A stretch of DNA of 64,000 nucleotides from Neptuniibacter pectenicola (lineage in GTDB: Bacteria > Pseudomonadota > Gammaproteobacteria > Pseudomonadales > Balneatricaceae). The position numbers and the translations under genes are program-made. The notes beneath the pieces were generated by a model. The model was not told the DNA's origin and did not search any database. It saw only the letters and a list, made by a program, of their open reading frames with translations. How positions within the stretch are numbered: position 1 is the stretch's first letter; every line of letters starts with the position of its first letter. The stretch is from assembly GCF_001597735.1 (NCBI RefSeq), contig NZ_LUTS01000002.1, forward strand, positions 1 to 64,000. Direction: 5' to 3'. Below, in pieces: positions 1-7,972 of the stretch.

Positions 1-508
1 GGTGTCTACAGGGTGCATTTGTAGGAGGCCAGCCCTCTGGCCAAAGGGTTGTGGTTTCGAGCGTAATTCATTCGCTCACGGGGTGAGCTCCTACAGGGGC
101 TATATGTAGGCTGATAGCGCGAAATTCTTCGCTCAGAGATGTATTTGTAGGAGGCCAGCCCTCTGGCCGAAGGATTGTGGCTTCGAGCGTAATTCATTCG
201 CTCTGGCACCCGTTCCGGGCATAAAGGGTGAGCTCCTACAGCTTGTGTGTTGAAGGCTATCTTGTGGCTTTCTTGCACGATGCTTCGCTTTGGCACCCGT
301 TCCGGGCATAAAGGGGTGGTGTCTACAGGGTGCATTTGTAGGAGGCCAGCCCCTGGCCGAAGGATCGTAATTCATTCGCTCACGGGGTGAGCTCCTACAG
401 GGACTATATGTAGGCTGATAGCGCGAAATTCTTCGTTCAGAGATGTATTTGTAGGAGGCCAGCCTCTGGTCGAAGGTGTTTGTGTTTTGCTGGGGAGTGA
501 AGTCTTGA
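1..508. repeat. REP/BIME-like composite repeat array 1
   Basis: Four copies of a module that begins TGTAGGAGGCC start at 20, 146, 337 and 450. The complete 95-bp unit (146-240) starts TGTAGGAG and ends CTCCTACA, so it has terminal inverted repeats. Inside are a hairpin GGCCAG-CCCT-CTGGCC, a GAGCG...CGCTC palindrome and a CACCC...GGGTG palindrome around CCCGTTCCGGG. Units 20-95 and 337-399 lack the CACCCGTTCCGGGCATAAA part. Between units lie a second recurring module (tgtaggctgatagcgcgaaa, at about 108 and 410) and a third one with GCACGATGCTTCGCT. Open frames across the array are by-products of the repetition. The layout resembles Pseudomonas REP/BIME elements, but no RAYT transposase gene is in the window. 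Confidence 0.85.
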
Positions 509-607
509 AAGCTACATCGGCATCCTTGCCGACTTTGCATCATCCTAATGTTTAGGTACAGAGGCCCTCATCCTGAGGGCAAAACATCATCCTTGATGTA
601 CTCTGTG
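509..607. repeat. cluster of ATCCT-loop hairpins
   Basis: Inverted repeats follow one another here. They are TCGGCA-TCCT-TGCCGA (517-532), a weak one around 537-550, GCCCTCA-TCC-TGAGGGC (564-580) and CATCA-TCCT-TGATG (585-598). All have ATCCT at the apex. The last two are enclosed by ACAGAG (558-563) and CTCTGT (601-606), so 558-606 can fold as a three-way junction. It looks like a second family of extragenic palindromes placed after the REP-like array. From 607 to 825 the DNA is AT-rich and I see no clear gene or signal apart from the AAGG ribosome site before 826. Confidence 0.7.
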
Positions 608-825
608 GCGTTAGAATAATTTTATTTTTCATATGGGTATATAAGAAAAATTCCTAATTTTTACTTTGTTTGTGTCGCTGTATATTTTTGTTTTTATTAG
701 GCGGTGGGCGTTGCTTGCACTTTTGTAAAAAACATTTACTGTTTTCTTTAAATTGATTGCTTGCATCTAAGGTGAAAGAATTACTACCATCTTAACTTTA
801 CTGATGCTCTTTATAAGGTGTTGTT

Positions 826-1446
826 GTGAATAAATTTATGTTTGCCTTTCTGTTGATGGTTTCCTGTCAGGCATCAGCTGTAGATTATTATGTTGTCACT
901 AATGATTTTGTTCGGGTGCGTGCAGCGCCTAGTTTGGACGGTCGTAGTTTGGTGATGCTAAACAAAGGGCATCTTGTCATTAAGCTGGATGAGAAGGATG
1001 GTTGGACTAAGATTTATTTTATTGGGCGTGAAGAGGCAAACGGTCGAACAGAGGGGTGGATGAGTAGTCAGTTTTTAGCGCCTGAGACGGTGGCCGTAAA
1101 CGAAGCCTTGAAAAAAGAGTTAGTGCTTGCTGATAAGGGGGCTGAGCTGGGGTGTGAGAAAGTTATAGGGAATGACTTTATCCAAGGCTGTGACCTTTAT
1201 CTTGAGTATGCATTAGTGAAAGGGGCTGGGTTAAAAAAGATCAAAGTTAATTGTAGTGCTGAGCTGGTGGCGAAAACCTTTAAGGGCGATTTGATTCCTG
1301 TTCCTGTGAGTCAGACCTTAGAGCATGTTGTTACGGCGCCGGATGAGCGTTTCTCGATGAATATTTTAATGAAAGCGGACCTTTCTTATCAGTTAACCGA
1401 GGTTAATTTAGAAGGGCACCGTTGCCGAATAGTTGAATCTTTGTGA
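826..1446 (+). CDS. secreted SH3-domain protein
   Basis: The 206-residue protein starts with GTG preceded by AAGG at 815-818. Residues 1-18 form a signal peptide (positive N-terminus, hydrophobic FAFLLMV, ASA cleavage site). MVSC at residues 11-14 could alternatively be a poor lipobox. Residues about 20-87 read as a bacterial SH3 (SH3b) domain, with VTNDFVRVRAAPSLDG at the start and GWMSSQFLAP at the end. Such domains usually bind peptidoglycan or mediate periplasmic contacts. Residues 90-206 match no family I recognise and contain three cysteines (CEK, GCD, NCS) plus a late HRCR. It is monocistronic. The function is unknown beyond a periplasmic location. Confidence 0.75.
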   Translation: MNKFMFAFLLMVSCQASAVDYYVVTNDFVRVRAAPSLDGRSLVMLNKGHLVIKLDEKDGWTKIYFIGREEANGRTEGWMSSQFLAPETVAVNEALKKELVLADKGAELGCEKVIGNDFIQGCDLYLEYALVKGAGLKKIKVNCSAELVAKTFKGDLIPVPVSQTLEHVVTAPDERFSMNILMKADLSYQLTEVNLEGHRCRIVESL

Positions 1447-1556
1447 TCGGTTTAGGTGGTAGTGATATCGGCACTTTAAAGGCATAGGTCGGCGTCGCTG
1501 CAGGCTTCTTTGTTATCTTGCATCTACGCCGTTTATTGAGCGTGTAGGGTGTCGAG

Positions 1557-1946
1557 TTAATCAGGGTTTGATCTTTGTGCCAGCTTTAACAAGATCTTGT
1601 GAAGTGTGTAGGTAAGCACTAGGGCTATCACAACACCTGTTGCGTTAGCATAAGCATCCTCTATAGAAAAATGCCTTAAAGGCCGCCATTCGCCTTGAAG
1701 GTACTCCAAAAGACCTGCAAGTATAAACCAGCTCCCCCAATAGGCTATGGCCGGTACTTTGTGGAGGGCTAGCCGGCCTAAAAATGAGACACAGCAGAAG
1801 GCGGCAAAGTGGCCGACTTTATCTGAGTTCTGAAATAACTCCTGTGGCGGTGTTGTCCGGAAGATGCCGTAGGCTAATCCCGCGAGTGCGCAAAGAAATA
1901 TAATCCATATGATGGTTTTGTATTGGTTGATTAATCTAATGCGCAC
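1557..1946 (-). CDS. VanZ-like membrane protein
   Basis: This small 129-residue integral membrane protein has four predicted hydrophobic segments, at about 11-28, 44-62, 65-83 and 98-119. The motifs SDKVGHFAAF in the second segment and LLEYLQ at the end of the third are typical of the VanZ-like family. VanZ itself gives low-level teicoplanin resistance in enterococci, but most proteobacterial homologues have no known role. It lies 56 bp downstream of the UDP-glucose-dehydrogenase-like gene on the same strand and could be the last gene of a galU-pgi-ugd-like-vanZ transcript. That arrangement is inferred from orientation only. Confidence 0.75.
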   Translation of the reverse strand: MRIRLINQYKTIIWIIFLCALAGLAYGIFRTTPPQELFQNSDKVGHFAAFCCVSFLGRLALHKVPAIAYWGSWFILAGLLEYLQGEWRPLRHFSIEDAYANATGVVIALVLTYTLHKILLKLAQRSNPD

Positions 1947-2002
1947 TGTTTGGCATACTCATCTAAAATTTAAGGTATTTTTTTTGCAGTTGTGACGGTG
2001 TT

Positions 2003-3271
2003 TTAACGCCCTACACCGTAATAGGTGAAGCCTAGGCTTTGTAGTATCTCTTTATCAAAGATATTACGCCCATCAATAATGAGTGGGTGGCGCATTTTAC
2101 TCAGCATCTCATCGTATTCAGGTGACCAGTATTCGGGCCATTCTGTTAGGAGTAGAAGGCCGTCACTGTTTTGGAGCGCTTGGTAGCAGCAGTCTACAAG
2201 TTCGAGCTGTTTGTGGTTGTTAAAGTATTGGGCGATGTTGCTACCGGCCTCTGGATCGTGGACTTGGATTTTGCAGCCTTGGGCTAATAAAGTTTCGATC
2301 ACTTTTAGGCTGGGGGCATTATCAATACTGGCGGTACCTGGCTTGAATGAAAGCCCCCAGATGGTCACAGTTTTATCTTTTAAATCACATTCGTAATGAC
2401 GCCATAGCTTGCGGAACGGTTGCTCCTTCTGCTTCTCGTTTTCGGCGAGGACGGTATTAAGTAATTTGGAGTTACGATTAACCTCCATGAGCTCGGAAAG
2501 GCCTTCGATATATTGTTGGAAGTGTAGTCCACCAAAGCCACAGCCTGGGTGTAGATAGTGTGGGCCGATACGAGGGTCGCTGATCATTCCTTCGCGGATG
2601 ACTTCAATATCAACATCGAGGTGGTCTGCTAGGTTAGCGAGTTCATTTATATAGCTAAGTCGTAATGCGAGCATGCCCGTATTGGCGAATTTGGTGAATT
2701 CTGCCTCTTTTGGGGTCATTAGCATCCACTGTTTTAGAGATTGGCTAAAGGGGCGCATCAGTGCTTTGATATTAAGGAGCGCCCAGTCATTGCTGCAGCC
2801 AACAATGATTGTTTCGGGGTGTTTAAAGTTGTTAAGGGCTGAGCCTTCAGCGAGCATGTCGGGGATGTAGGCCAGTGTCTGGTTGTAGGGCTCGTAAAGT
2901 AGGGCTTGCAGTTTATCGGTACTGCCTACGCCAAAATTAGATTGGTTGATGATTAATAGGTTGCTGGGGTGCTCGGTGGCGAGCTCTTTTATTAGTTGTG
3001 CAGCTATATCGTACTCATCAGGGTTGAGGCAGATAATATGTGTGGCAGGCGAAAGGCCCTCTTTAGCGGTAACCGATTTTAAGCGCCCAGAGTTGATGGC
3101 TTCGTCAATGCAGTGTTGCAGACCCGGTTCGTTGCTTATTTTAAAGGCGATCTCATTTTTATTACCTGCCTGATCGAGTCCCGTCACGATCTGTACATGG
3201 TTTCCGCTTTCAGCTAAGGCTGCTGCTGATGTCCAAGCGGGTAGCTCATTACCCCATATCGTAATTTTCAT
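2003..3271 (-). CDS. UDP-glucose dehydrogenase-like pseudoenzyme
   Basis: The 422-residue protein has the length and all three domains of the UDP-glucose/GDP-mannose dehydrogenase family: an NAD-binding domain (1-180), a central domain (185-275, with SDPRIGPHYLHPGCGFGG at 231-248) and a UDP-binding domain (about 300-420, with GLSFKPGT). Key residues are changed. The N-terminal GxGxxG loop reads GNELPA at 7-12. The catalytic cysteine of GGSCFPKD is His250 within GGLHFQQY. The Asn four residues after the conserved Lys194 is Thr198. The Glu of NPEFLxEG is Asp138. Normal UDP-glucuronate formation is therefore unlikely. The frame is intact and starts 1 bp after the pgi stop, so it is probably co-expressed. 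A regulatory, sugar-nucleotide-sensing or altered-substrate role is possible. Confidence 0.75.
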   Translation of the reverse strand: MKITIWGNELPAWTSAAALAESGNHVQIVTGLDQAGNKNEIAFKISNEPGLQHCIDEAINSGRLKSVTAKEGLSPATHIICLNPDEYDIAAQLIKELATEHPSNLLIINQSNFGVGSTDKLQALLYEPYNQTLAYIPDMLAEGSALNNFKHPETIIVGCSNDWALLNIKALMRPFSQSLKQWMLMTPKEAEFTKFANTGMLALRLSYINELANLADHLDVDIEVIREGMISDPRIGPHYLHPGCGFGGLHFQQYIEGLSELMEVNRNSKLLNTVLAENEKQKEQPFRKLWRHYECDLKDKTVTIWGLSFKPGTASIDNAPSLKVIETLLAQGCKIQVHDPEAGSNIAQYFNNHKQLELVDCCYQALQNSDGLLLLTEWPEYWSPEYDEMLSKMRHPLIIDGRNIFDKEILQSLGFTYYGVGR

Positions 3272-3272
3272 C

Positions 3273-4907
3273 TTACTTATTCCTTATCGAGATATGTTGT
3301 AAAAGCCCTTGGGTGGAGGCATCGAACGCCTCAATAGATGCATTAGGTGCGAGTGCGTCCAAGAGTGTCGTTGCGACTTTCTTTCCGAGCTCTACACCCC
3401 ACTGATCAAACGGGTTGATATCCCAAATAACAGATTGTACAAACACTTTGTGTTCATACATGGCGATGATTTGACCAAATGTGTGGGGGGTTAGTTCGTC
3501 TAGAAGCAAAGTGGTGCAGGGTTGATTACCTTTATAGCGTTTATAGACGGGAGCGCTTTCCGCATCTTTGATAACTGTGTCACCTAAGGCCAGTATGCGT
3601 GATTGGGCTAGGCAGTTAGCTAGGTTAAGCTGGTGTTGATGTTTTAATTCTGAGTTGTCGGTGTCGTGGTAGCGTTTGGCGGCCACGATAAAGTCACACA
3701 TGACTGATTCTGTGCCTTGGTGGAGTAGTTGATAGAAGGCATGTTGCGCATTGGTGCCTACTTCACCCCATAGGATCGGGCAGGTGTTGTACGTGGTTGC
3801 TTCGCCCTTGCGTGTAACGGACTTTCCGTTGCTCTCCATCTCGAGTTGTTCTAAGTAGGCTGGCAGGTGGCTGAGTCGTCCATCATAAGGCAAAATCGCA
3901 TGGGCATTGATATTGAGGAAGTTAATGTTCCAGATGCCAACCATGGCGATAAGTACTGGCAGGTTCTGCTCTAAAGGGGTTTCTCTAAAATGGGTGTCCA
4001 TGGCGTGCGCACCCGCAAGAATTTCACGGAATCCTTTCATACCTAATTTAAGTGCGATCGGTAACCCTATTGTGGACCACATCGAATAGCGGCCACCGGT
4101 CCAATCCCAAAAAGCGAGTTGGTTGGCTTTAGGTATCCCCCATTTGAGCGCTTTATCTGGGCTGGCGGATACGCCGATAAAGTGTCTAGACACTAAAATA
4201 GCTTCGCTGGCGTCATCGCTTGCTTGTTTTAGCCATTCTTTTGCCGTGTTTGCATTGGCTAAAGTATCAATGGTGGTGAATGACTTTGAAGAGATGACAA
4301 AAAGTGTTCTGGCTGGGTTTAGGTGGCTAAGAAGGTCAGCTAATTGGCTGCCATCCATCGATGATACGAAATGAACGTTAAGGTTGCGCGCGCTCTCGGG
4401 CGCATGTTCGGCTAAGGCTTTACATGCCATGAGAGGGCCTAAGTCCGAGCCGCCAACGCCTATATTAACCACAGTGTTGATTGAGTGCCCAGTAAAGCCG
4501 CGCCATTGACCTGAATGGATTTTAGTGACAATGGCTTCCATGCTTTCTAGGTTTTGGTGTACCTCTTCAATTATCTCGACTCCATCGACCTCTAATTTCA
4601 CGCCTTTCGGTGTGCGGAGGGCGGTATGAAGTGCAGGTCTGTCTTCAGAGTCATTGATATGCTCACCGTTGAAGAGGGCTTCAATCCAAGTAGATAGGCC
4701 GCGTTCTTTCGCTAAGTCGATCAGTAAGCGTAGGGTTTCGTCGGTGATACGCTGTTTGGACAGATCTAGTAGTAAGTTATCTTGTGTGAAACCAAACTGA
4801 GCAAAACGATTGGGCGATTCATCGAATAGCGTACTTATGTGTGATTGTGACATGTAGTAAGCGTGGGACTGTAGGTCCACCCAAGCTGTCGTCTCTTTTG
4901 GTGACAT
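3273..4907 (-). CDS. pgi: glucose-6-phosphate isomerase
   Basis: This enzyme interconverts glucose-6-phosphate and fructose-6-phosphate in the cytoplasm, linking glycolysis/gluconeogenesis to sugar-nucleotide synthesis. The protein has 544 residues; the E. coli enzyme has 549. Both family signatures are present: DWTGGRYSMWSTIGL in the middle and QWGVELGKKVATTLL near the C-terminus. The substrate-binding VNIGVGGSDLGP and SSKSFTT motifs are there, as are the catalytic Glu in MESNGKS, His in TNAQHAFYQ and Lys in GVELGKK. It sits between galU upstream and the UDP-glucose-dehydrogenase homologue downstream, suggesting supply of hexose phosphates for polysaccharide. About 180 bp separate it from galU, so it may have its own promoter. 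Confidence 0.97.
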   Translation of the reverse strand: MSPKETTAWVDLQSHAYYMSQSHISTLFDESPNRFAQFGFTQDNLLLDLSKQRITDETLRLLIDLAKERGLSTWIEALFNGEHINDSEDRPALHTALRTPKGVKLEVDGVEIIEEVHQNLESMEAIVTKIHSGQWRGFTGHSINTVVNIGVGGSDLGPLMACKALAEHAPESARNLNVHFVSSMDGSQLADLLSHLNPARTLFVISSKSFTTIDTLANANTAKEWLKQASDDASEAILVSRHFIGVSASPDKALKWGIPKANQLAFWDWTGGRYSMWSTIGLPIALKLGMKGFREILAGAHAMDTHFRETPLEQNLPVLIAMVGIWNINFLNINAHAILPYDGRLSHLPAYLEQLEMESNGKSVTRKGEATTYNTCPILWGEVGTNAQHAFYQLLHQGTESVMCDFIVAAKRYHDTDNSELKHQHQLNLANCLAQSRILALGDTVIKDAESAPVYKRYKGNQPCTTLLLDELTPHTFGQIIAMYEHKVFVQSVIWDINPFDQWGVELGKKVATTLLDALAPNASIEAFDASTQGLLQHISIRNK

Positions 4908-5085
4908 GTAGACTCCTTTTGAGTATCCAGTACGTATCTACTATTTTATCTGAACGTAAATCTGCAGATAAAATGTTCCTTGAATCATGAAACCCACTTT
5001 ATGCGGATGTTATCGGAGGTGGTCGCTGTCACATAGGCGATGTATACGTGTGACTACGCCCCTACCTCCAAGATTATAATGGTGC

Positions 5086-5976
5086 TTACAGTGCTAATGT
5101 TTTAATGAAAGCCTTAAAGCTTTCAGCGGTTTCGCTATTTTGTAAACCGTAAATGACATTGGCCTGTAAATAGCCTGCTTTATTACCGCAATCGTAGGTT
5201 TTTCCCTGCATATGAAAGGCTTGTAGCGTGCCTTCTTTTAGGAAGTCTACCATAGCGTCGGTGAGTTGGATCTCACCGCCTGCACCCGGTTTAGTATCTT
5301 TTAGGATCTCCATTATTCTGGCAGGCAAAATATATCGGCCATTAATGGTGAGGTTAGATGGGGCCTCATCCCTTGGTGGTTTTTCGACCATTTGTGCAAT
5401 GTCTGCTGCTTGGCCGGGTAATACGGTCGCGCCGGAGCAATCAACGACACCGTAACGATCGACGTGCTCCATTGGGACGGGCTCTACCATAATCTGGCCA
5501 TGCTGGCTTTTCTGGTAAGACTCTACCATGGTTTGGAGGTCGGTTTTTTCTTGTCCATGACAATTGATCAGCATGTCAGGTAGGAGTACGGCAAAGTCAG
5601 AATCGCCAATAATGGGCGCTGCGCAGAGCACCGCATGGCCCAGCCCTAATGCTTTTTTTTGTCGCACTGCGGTAATGGATACGCCGGCAGGCATAATATC
5701 TCGTACGGAGGCTAAAATAGCCTCTTTACCTTTTCTTTCTAATTCAGCTTCTAATTCATAATGGCAATCAAAATGATCTTCGATGGATGACTTTCCTGAG
5801 CGAGTCACCAGTACAATGTCAGTAATGCCTGCCGCGATAGCTTCTTCTATAACGTATTGAATTACAGGCTTATCTACAACGGGCATCATCTCTTTTGGGA
5901 TGGCTTTGCTCGCGGGTAAAACGCGTGTACCTAATCCTGCGACGGGTATCACTGCTTTAGTTACTGATGTCGTCAT
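5086..5976 (-). CDS. galU: UTP-glucose-1-phosphate uridylyltransferase
   Basis: GalU makes UDP-glucose from UTP and glucose-1-phosphate, the precursor for exopolysaccharide, LPS core and UDP-glucuronate. The 296-residue length is typical. The N-terminal nucleotidyltransferase motif VIPVAGLGTRVLPASKAIPK (residues 9-28) carries the catalytic GxGTR and the conserved PKEMMP. EDHFD, QKKALGLGHAV and the RYILP/GGEIQLTD motifs of GalU follow. It is divergent from the exopolysaccharide operon at 6171, and their promoters share the 195-bp interval. Placement next to polysaccharide export genes fits a role in supplying UDP-glucose. Confidence 0.97.
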   Translation of the reverse strand: MTTSVTKAVIPVAGLGTRVLPASKAIPKEMMPVVDKPVIQYVIEEAIAAGITDIVLVTRSGKSSIEDHFDCHYELEAELERKGKEAILASVRDIMPAGVSITAVRQKKALGLGHAVLCAAPIIGDSDFAVLLPDMLINCHGQEKTDLQTMVESYQKSQHGQIMVEPVPMEHVDRYGVVDCSGATVLPGQAADIAQMVEKPPRDEAPSNLTINGRYILPARIMEILKDTKPGAGGEIQLTDAMVDFLKEGTLQAFHMQGKTYDCGNKAGYLQANVIYGLQNSETAESFKAFIKTLAL

Positions 5977-6025
5977 CCTTTAAAACCTCATTTTTTAATA
6001 TCCATGATAGGGAGATAGTAGCACG

Positions 6026-6038
6026 CTTGTATTACAAG
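6026..6038. promoter_or_regulatory. palindrome in galU/EPS divergent control region
   Basis: CTTGTATTACAAG is a perfect 6+1+6 inverted repeat about 50 bp upstream of galU and about 40 bp upstream of the predicted EPS promoter. Its position suits an operator for a dimeric regulator controlling both directions. No regulator gene is adjacent, and a chance palindrome cannot be excluded. Confidence 0.3.
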
Positions 6039-6076
6039 TTTTAATGGCTAAATTGGAATATTTCAGGTTGTGTTTT

Positions 6077-6105
6077 TTGCAGTTGCAACATCTTATTAAT
6101 ATAAA
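6077..6105 (+). promoter_or_regulatory. sigma-70-type promoter of the EPS operon
   Basis: TTGCAG (6077-6082) and TATAAA (6100-6105) are separated by exactly 17 bp. Transcription would start near 6112, leaving a leader of about 60 nt before the ATG at 6171. Confidence 0.5.
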
Positions 6106-6170
6106 AATAGTATGGTAGAATGAAAATCGCGCAATTTTAATTTGAATGGGTTAGCTAGGGATGACTTTCC

Positions 6171-7370
6171 ATGAATAGATTACGTCTCGCATTTACACGT
6201 ACTTATCTTCTTTTATTCCCCACAATGTTTTTAATGCCAACATCGGCTGTTGCCCTTGAGCCCGCAGCTGCTGACGCAGGGCCTTTGCAAGTTATCCCTC
6301 AAGTGAATTTACAAGTTGGGCATGATGATAATATCTACTCGACTGAAACGAACCGCGTGGATTCTGTTATTACCGTATTAAATCCATCTGTTCAGGTTGT
6401 TCTTGAAAAAGATCTAGATATTTATAGCGTAAATTACGGAGTTAAGCAGGGTATCTATGACTATGACTCCGCAGATAATTATACCGATCATGACCTAACG
6501 GCTCAGGCTTACTTAGATTTTAATATACGTAACCGTTTAGAGCTGTTGGCACGTTACTTAAAAACGCATGAAGATCGAGGTACAGGTTTAAATCAAGGGG
6601 CGAATGCCACCGCTAATAATGCACCTGTTGAGTATCATGTGAATACGCTTTCCGCTAAGTATGGCTTTGGTGGTTTAAATGCTAAAGGGCGTATTGAGGT
6701 TGCGGCAAAGATTGATGATCGTGAATACGATAACTTCCGTTCGCAAACTGAAGCGAAAGACCGTAAGAGCGTGAGTACGAGTGCGACCTTTTACTACCGT
6801 GTGATGCCTAAAACCTCTTTGCTTTTTGAGGTAAGCCATGAAGATATAGATTACGACCTCGCTTCAGTCACCCTAGATAGTACGGAAACAGAGTACTTGA
6901 TGGGGGCTACTTGGGACGCTACAGCCAAAACTACAGGCATATTTAAAATTGGTTATGCGGAAAAGGATTTTGCTTCAGCCTCGCGTGAAGATGATGACGG
7001 TATTAGTTGGGAGTTGGCCATGCAATGGGCCCCGAGAACCTATTCGGTCGTTAAATTTACTACGAGTAAGGAAGAAGAGGAAACGGATGGCACCGGTAAC
7101 TATATAGATACAACCAGTTGGAATGTGGATTGGGAACATGATTGGACTGATCGTGTCATCTCCCGAGTGTCTTATGGGCAATCAGATTCCGAATACGTTA
7201 CCAGTACGCGTGAAGATGAAAATACTAACTTTGGCATGGGTGTAACGTATAAAATGCGCCGCTGGTTGGATTTCGGTTTAGATTATAGCTACTTAGATCG
7301 AGATTCGAATGTCGCCAACACGGATTATGATAAAAATATGATTTACTTTACCGTACAAGGTTCGTTGTAA
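6171..7370 (+). CDS. outer-membrane beta-barrel protein of EPS operon
   Basis: The 399-residue protein begins with a signal peptide (about 1-28, ending SAVA). The rest alternates polar and hydrophobic or aromatic residues in short strands separated by acidic turns such as YDYDSADNYTDHD and SREDDDG. This is the pattern of a monomeric outer-membrane beta-barrel, as in the outer-membrane proteins found beside polysaccharide export genes (for example in exosortase-linked clusters). It ends FTVQGSL rather than with the usual terminal aromatic residue. As first gene of the operon it could be the surface-anchoring or exit component for the polymer. The assignment rests on composition and context; no catalytic motif is visible. 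Confidence 0.7.
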   Translation: MNRLRLAFTRTYLLLFPTMFLMPTSAVALEPAAADAGPLQVIPQVNLQVGHDDNIYSTETNRVDSVITVLNPSVQVVLEKDLDIYSVNYGVKQGIYDYDSADNYTDHDLTAQAYLDFNIRNRLELLARYLKTHEDRGTGLNQGANATANNAPVEYHVNTLSAKYGFGGLNAKGRIEVAAKIDDREYDNFRSQTEAKDRKSVSTSATFYYRVMPKTSLLFEVSHEDIDYDLASVTLDSTETEYLMGATWDATAKTTGIFKIGYAEKDFASASREDDDGISWELAMQWAPRTYSVVKFTTSKEEEETDGTGNYIDTTSWNVDWEHDWTDRVISRVSYGQSDSEYVTSTREDENTNFGMGVTYKMRRWLDFGLDYSYLDRDSNVANTDYDKNMIYFTVQGSL

Positions 7371-7396
7371 TATTCCGCTCTGAGAGATTTTTTTGT

Positions 7397-7942
7397 ATGT
7401 TGAAGTCTGCTGTTAGGTTTGTCGTTGTTACTGTTTGTCTTTTTGCCAGTGTCGTGGCGTCTGCTGAAAAAGGGAGCGGGCTGTCTGATTACCCGTTGGG
7501 TGTTGGGGATCTCATTAAAATCACTGTGTTTGGTGAAGAAAACCTGAGCATGGAGGTTCGCCTCAGTGATGCGGGTACGGTTGCGTATCCATTTTTAGGT
7601 GAGCTGAAGATACTAGGGCTGACAACAGGGCAGTTGGGCGAATCTATTCGTGGTCAGCTTGCCGATGGTTACCTTGTTAGCCCCAGTGTTAGTGTTGAAA
7701 TTATCGAATATCGTCAGTTCTTTATCTACGGTGAAGTTGAGGAGCCGGGTGGTTATCCTTATCAGCCAGGGTTAACTTTGCAACGGGCGGTGGCGATTGC
7801 GGGTGGTTTCTCTGAGCGTGCTTCTGATGATAAGTTTTTTGTTGCGACTGAAGGTCAGGGTGACGAATCACCGCGTAAAGTCGGTATCAATGCCATCATC
7901 AAGCCTGGTGATACGATTACGGTTGAAGAAAGCTTCTTTTAA
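7397..7942 (+). CDS. Wza-like polysaccharide export protein
   Basis: The 181-residue periplasmic/outer-membrane export protein has a signal peptide (1-23, ending VASA). A Poly_export domain follows (about 29-105, YPLGVGDLIKITVFGEENLS...AYPFLGELKILGLT). Then comes an SLBB domain (about 110-180, FFIYGEVEEPGGYPYQPGLT...RAVAIAGGF). It lacks the lipobox cysteine of E. coli Wza, the second SLBB domain and the C-terminal transmembrane helix, so it is about half the length of Wza. Such short forms are common in Wzx/Wzy-type EPS clusters, where another outer-membrane protein may complete the channel. Here the beta-barrel encoded 27 bp upstream is a candidate partner. Translation is probably coupled within the operon. 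Confidence 0.88.
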   Translation: MLKSAVRFVVVTVCLFASVVASAEKGSGLSDYPLGVGDLIKITVFGEENLSMEVRLSDAGTVAYPFLGELKILGLTTGQLGESIRGQLADGYLVSPSVSVEIIEYRQFFIYGEVEEPGGYPYQPGLTLQRAVAIAGGFSERASDDKFFVATEGQGDESPRKVGINAIIKPGDTITVEESFF

Positions 7943-7972
7943 TAATTTCATCTTTCCAAATGGATTTGCTGC

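Noticed and set aside
1-508. Possible CRISPR array
   Set aside because: Spacing is irregular, units are 60-95 bp with internal palindromes, intervening sequences are themselves repeated, and no cas gene is present.
1-543. Open reading frames of 109-136 codons on the minus strand in repeat array 1, and similar ones at 14611-15250
   Set aside because: They consist of translated REP-like units (recurring PLCPERVPER and RSSPFMPGTGA), have no ribosome sites and follow the repeat period.
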